Below are positions 60,583-64,000 of a stretch of DNA of 64,000 nucleotides, in pieces. This DNA is from Clytia hemisphaerica (Eukaryota; Cnidaria; Hydrozoa; Leptothecata; Clytiidae). Positions within the stretch are counted from its first letter, which is position 1. The number at the start of each line of letters is the position of its first letter. Location: contig CACVBU010001102.1 in the NCBI GenBank assembly GCA_902728285.1, positions 558,001-622,000 on the forward strand, in the 5' to 3' direction. The position numbers were made by a program, and so were the translations under genes. The notes under the pieces are model-generated. The model worked only from the letters and a program-made list of their open reading frames with translations. It ran no database searches and was not told the origin of the DNA.

Positions 60583-61145
60583 TAGAAGGAAAAAAAAGAG
60601 CGATGCGCGACGGGCGGTGGGCGGCAGCGGGTGTTGTGCCTCCGTGGATTATGTGGTGTGTTTGGGGTATTAAGGCTCTTACGACCACCCTGTCTCTATA
60701 GCGGCTTTATTAGAGGGATTTTTAGAGTGTCTCTTATTTTGCTAGCAACTTGAGAACTGAGGTGGGGTCTGGATCGCTTCGCAACCCTTTATACAATACG
60801 GCTAGTTATGGCTGGACTACACAATTATTCAACAGGACGTCCTCTTTGAAAAAAGGTCTATTATTCAACAGGGTGGCCTCTTTGAAAAAAGGTCTATTCA
60901 GAAACTTGGACCTTTTCACAGAATTTCAAAAAATCTGTTGGTTTTAGAGATATATTGAAAAGGTTTGCGTTTCGCGTTCCCATACCAAACGCAAGTGCAA
61001 GTAGTAGTGGTGGGTTTTCTTGGGTTTTTTTCTTCATCTTTAATGTTTAAACAAAAAATTTCGAAAACTTACTGTTACTTGATCATGGAATTTGAGATTG
61101 GATCAGCATCAGTAAAAAGGTTAGCAGAAAAACAATGATAAAACC

Positions 61146-64000
61146 ATGCATAATTATTACAATTTACTAAACCTCTCAAATACCCCAGTTTCCTATGCCA
61201 ACTGTACCGATGATCAGGCAAATTCCTCACCAAGCAAACTTCAATCCAATTCAGTTCCAATAATCAACAACTTTGCTTTTTTTAATGTACAAGGACTGTG
61301 CCCGCAAACTGTACCAAGCAAAGTTCCTTTTATCGAAAATAACATATGTCATAAAAGTTTACTGTTTGTTGGCCTATCAGAAACATGGCTCAACAACCAT
61401 AAAGATGCAGAACTAAAAGTAGAAGGTTATACTTTGTTCAAATGTGATTCATCACGCAAGAAAAAATCAAGAGGGAGAGCAACTGGAGGAGTCTGCTTCT
61501 ACATAAGAGATGATATAGCTGCTTCATGTGAAATAATCTACTCCCATAAATCACCAAGTGTACAACTCCTTTGTGTTTACTCAAAGACTGAAAACTTGGC
61601 TATGCTTGTAATATATAGACAGCCTGACGACAAGAGTAATGGAAATCCATCAACAGCTAAAGACCTTCTTACACCGCTCAAAGGTGCGAAACAAGCCCTT
61701 TCCGCCTTGGAACCTGTCCCAAACATAATTTTTGGTGGCGATTTCAATCTTCCAAAGTCAACATGGCCTGATGGACTACCCAAAACTGGATGCTCTATGG
61801 AAGAAAGATCAATGCTGAATGATCTAAATCGATTTTGCAACGAGTTGTTCATGTCCCAATATGTCAATCAACCCACACACAAAGATGGGAACACCCTAGA
61901 CCTTGTCTTCACAAATAATGAAGATCTTATACATGACTACTCAATTTTACCAGTGTTACAAAGCACTTCACATCACAGTATTGTTATGGTATCAACTAGG
62001 CTCAAAGTTCAAAATTTTTCTAGTAATGATGATAAACCAGAACCACGTTCCAAATTCAACGCTTTGAATTTCTTCTCAGATGAAATTGATTGGAATAAGT
62101 TAAAGGAAGATTTGAATCAAATTGACTGGGATGTAAAACTTAACAGTGATGATCCACAAGAAATTCTTGAAAGTATCAATCAAATATGTTTGGACGTATG
62201 CAGAGGACGAATACCAATCAGAACAACCAAAGATACCAGGAAGAAATCAAAAGTTGAAAGATATCGCCGATCTCTTACGAAAAGAAGAAGAAAAATTACA
62301 AAGCAATTTTTAAAATGCACGTCCCAATCAAAGAAGACTAAAATAACAAAGGAACTTTTGACAATTGAAAAGGACTTACAAAAATCATTTAGGGATTCCA
62401 AGTGTTATGTTGAAAATATAGCAATCAATTCCATAAAGAAAAACTCAAAATATTTCTTTGCTTATGCGAGAAAGAAAGCAAAGATAAAAACGAAAATTGG
62501 CCCTCTGCTGAACACAAATGGTGAATTGACGCAACGAAGCAAAGAAATGGCTGAAATTCTGTCAAGACAATATGTTTCCGTCTTCAGTGCACCAAAACCA
62601 TTCGATATAATACAGAGTGAAAATGATGAAGTCAACGTAGATATCATTTCAGATCTACAAGTTACAGAAGATGATTTAATAAAAGCAATCAACGATCTGT
62701 CCCAAACTGCAGCACCAGGTCCCGATGGTTTCCCTGCAACCTTTCTCAAACAATGCAAAGAAGAACTTTCTATTCCTCTTTGTATCCTCTGGAGACAAAG
62801 TTTGGACAAAGGGATTGTCCCAGACGAACTTAAAAGATGCACAATCACACCAATCCACAAAGGAGGTAGCAGATCACTGGCATCAAATTATAGACCAGTA
62901 GCCCTAACATCCCATGTCATCAAGATATTTGAAAAAGTACTCAGAGCACATATTGTAAAGCACATGGATGAAAATAATCTGTTCAATCCCAATCAACATG
63001 GATTCAGAAGCGGGCGTTCATGTTTGAGTCAGCTTTTGGAACAATATGACCTGATACTAAATATATTGGACGAAGATGCTAATGCGGATGTTGTGTACCT
63101 AGATTTTTCAAAGGCTTTTGACAAAGTAGACCATTCAATTGTCCTACGAAAAATAAAGAAACTAGGAATAGATGGAAAATTATTACAGTGGCTAAAGTCC
63201 TTCCTAACAGAGAGAAAACAATCAGTGCTAGTGAATGGTGTCACTTCTGAATCACAACAGGTCATTTCAGGAGTCCCTCAAGGTAGTGTTTTGGGACCTT
63301 TGATTTTCCTCATATTGATTGGGGATATTGACAAGGAAGTGGTGCACAGCTTTCTCAAATCCTTCGCTGATGACACTCGCGCCACAAAGGAAGTCAAAAC
63401 TCTAGAAGATGCTGTCCTACTTCAAAAAGATCTTGATAGAATATATAAATGGACGGATGACAACAACATGAAGCTGAATGATATAAAATTTGAACTCTTG
63501 CGCTATGGAAAAAACCATGAGATCAAGACTCAAACAAGCTATACATCACCGTCTGGTGTTGAGATTGAAAACAAAGATGTTGTGAAAGACCTTGGAATCC
63601 TTATGGACAGTAATTGCACATTTCAGAAGCAAATTACTGCAGTAATCGAAAAGGCTAAAAACTTAACATCTTGGATCCTGAGAACTTTTTCTTCACGATC
63701 TTTAAATTGTATGACCGTACTATATAAATCATTGGTGATACCAATATTAGAATATTGCTCCGTTCTGTGGAGCCCAAATGCAGTTGGTCTCATTCAGAGA
63801 CTTGAAGATATTCAAAAGTCCTTCTTACGAAAGATAAATGGCACCCCAAACAATTATTGGGAGTGTCTAAAACAGACAAAAATTTACTCACTTCAAAGGC
63901 GAAGAGAACGCTACAGAATAATGTACGTCTGGAAGGTGATGGAAAAGATTGTACCTACTGTAAATGGTATCAAAACCACTGAAAACCCCCGGCTGGGCCG
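61146..64000 (+). CDS. LINE ORF2: AP-endonuclease and reverse transcriptase (partial at right edge)
   Basis: The frame is open for 951 codons to the window end, with no stop or frameshift. The first in-frame ATG is 61146. Endonuclease marks: FAFFNVQG, SETWL, GDFNLP (Asp about 199) and NTLDLVFTN. Reverse-transcriptase marks: APGPDGFPATFLK (about 521), LDFSKAFDKVDH, GVPQGSVLGP and FADD (740-743), then a C-terminal region with LEYCSVLWSP and LQRRRERY. The order and motifs fit the CR1/jockey group of non-LTR elements. No ORF1 is seen upstream. The usual endonuclease SDH motif reads SHH here (61968-61976). The first few codons lie in sequence shared with the composite repeat to the left, so the true protein start may differ and the element may be 5'-truncated. 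Confidence 0.95.
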   Translation, partial: MHNYYNLLNLSNTPVSYANCTDDQANSSPSKLQSNSVPIINNFAFFNVQGLCPQTVPSKVPFIENNICHKSLLFVGLSETWLNNHKDAELKVEGYTLFKCDSSRKKKSRGRATGGVCFYIRDDIAASCEIIYSHKSPSVQLLCVYSKTENLAMLVIYRQPDDKSNGNPSTAKDLLTPLKGAKQALSALEPVPNIIFGGDFNLPKSTWPDGLPKTGCSMEERSMLNDLNRFCNELFMSQYVNQPTHKDGNTLDLVFTNNEDLIHDYSILPVLQSTSHHSIVMVSTRLKVQNFSSNDDKPEPRSKFNALNFFSDEIDWNKLKEDLNQIDWDVKLNSDDPQEILESINQICLDVCRGRIPIRTTKDTRKKSKVERYRRSLTKRRRKITKQFLKCTSQSKKTKITKELLTIEKDLQKSFRDSKCYVENIAINSIKKNSKYFFAYARKKAKIKTKIGPLLNTNGELTQRSKEMAEILSRQYVSVFSAPKPFDIIQSENDEVNVDIISDLQVTEDDLIKAINDLSQTAAPGPDGFPATFLKQCKEELSIPLCILWRQSLDKGIVPDELKRCTITPIHKGGSRSLASNYRPVALTSHVIKIFEKVLRAHIVKHMDENNLFNPNQHGFRSGRSCLSQLLEQYDLILNILDEDANADVVYLDFSKAFDKVDHSIVLRKIKKLGIDGKLLQWLKSFLTERKQSVLVNGVTSESQQVISGVPQGSVLGPLIFLILIGDIDKEVVHSFLKSFADDTRATKEVKTLEDAVLLQKDLDRIYKWTDDNNMKLNDIKFELLRYGKNHEIKTQTSYTSPSGVEIENKDVVKDLGILMDSNCTFQKQITAVIEKAKNLTSWILRTFSSRSLNCMTVLYKSLVIPILEYCSVLWSPNAVGLIQRLEDIQKSFLRKINGTPNNYWECLKQTKIYSLQRRRERYRIMYVWKVMEKIVPTVNGIKTTENPRLG

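Larger units (their letters stand above)
57556..60896. mobile_element. Composite element with GACC(T)nCAAAGAGG ends
   Basis: The end sequence TTTTTTCAAAGAGG(C/A)CA followed by CCTGTTGAATAATTA is found at 57556-57597 (plus), 59241-59279 (plus), and 60821-60860 and 60862-60896 (minus). The outermost copies face each other across 3.3 kb. Inside lie a tandemly duplicated ~570-bp segment and two smaller MITEs. No transposase is visible. Confidence 0.7.
50069..61145. other. Repeat-rich region upstream of SHOC1
   Basis: 11 kb without a gene I can support. It consists largely of nested foldback elements and MITEs, listed separately. The SHOC1 promoter must lie in its left end, but the first recognisable repeat is only about 180 bp from the ATG. 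Other contents are unique AT-rich DNA and decayed repeats. Confidence 0.6.

Noticed and set aside
61577-63265. Minus-strand open frames of 60-132 codons opposite the LINE.
   Set aside because: They are antisense shadows of the long plus-strand LINE frame.

Overview
This is animal (metazoan) nuclear DNA. It is AT-rich, its genes are split by GT-AG introns, and it carries one LINE, tRNA-derived SINEs and many miniature inverted-repeat elements. The ZP-N/EGF protein, the intact peroxisomal HACL1 and the repeat load suggest an invertebrate, perhaps a cnidarian. The species call is a guess; 'metazoan' is secure. Most coding sequence is in short exons, so I built gene models by joining exons on conserved protein sequence, splice sites and matching intron phase.

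Layout, left to right. 1-3856 (minus): 5' part of a secreted protein with a signal peptide, a ZP-N-like module and an EGF module, running off the left edge. 3857-9352: intergenic, mostly decayed repeats. 9353-11730 (minus): INO80C, the YL1_C-domain subunit of the INO80 chromatin remodeller, 4 exons, 121 aa. 12853-24370 (minus): complete HACL1 (2-hydroxyacyl-CoA lyase), 16 exons, 576 aa, ending in the peroxisomal signal SKL. 26319-50068 (minus): complete SHOC1-like meiotic crossover gene (XPF-like, ZIP2/SHOC1 family), 22 exons, about 1674 aa, with a long N/Q/S-rich tail. Intron 4 of SHOC1 holds an oppositely oriented intronless gene (41828-42892, plus) for an unrecognised secreted, cysteine-rich, internally duplicated and probably GPI-anchored protein. 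50069-61145: a mosaic of nested foldback and MITE elements with no convincing complete gene. 61146-64000 (plus): an uninterrupted LINE ORF (AP-endonuclease plus reverse transcriptase) running off the right edge.

The genes do not form a pathway. HACL1 acts in peroxisomal alpha-oxidation, INO80C in chromatin and SHOC1 in meiotic recombination. The strongest points for follow-up are the nested duplicated cysteine-rich gene, the isolated ZP-N plus EGF architecture, a MITE sitting exactly in a HACL1 splice donor, MITE insertions with empty-site paralogs in the same window, a foldback element with minisatellite arms, and the LINE with an altered endonuclease motif.
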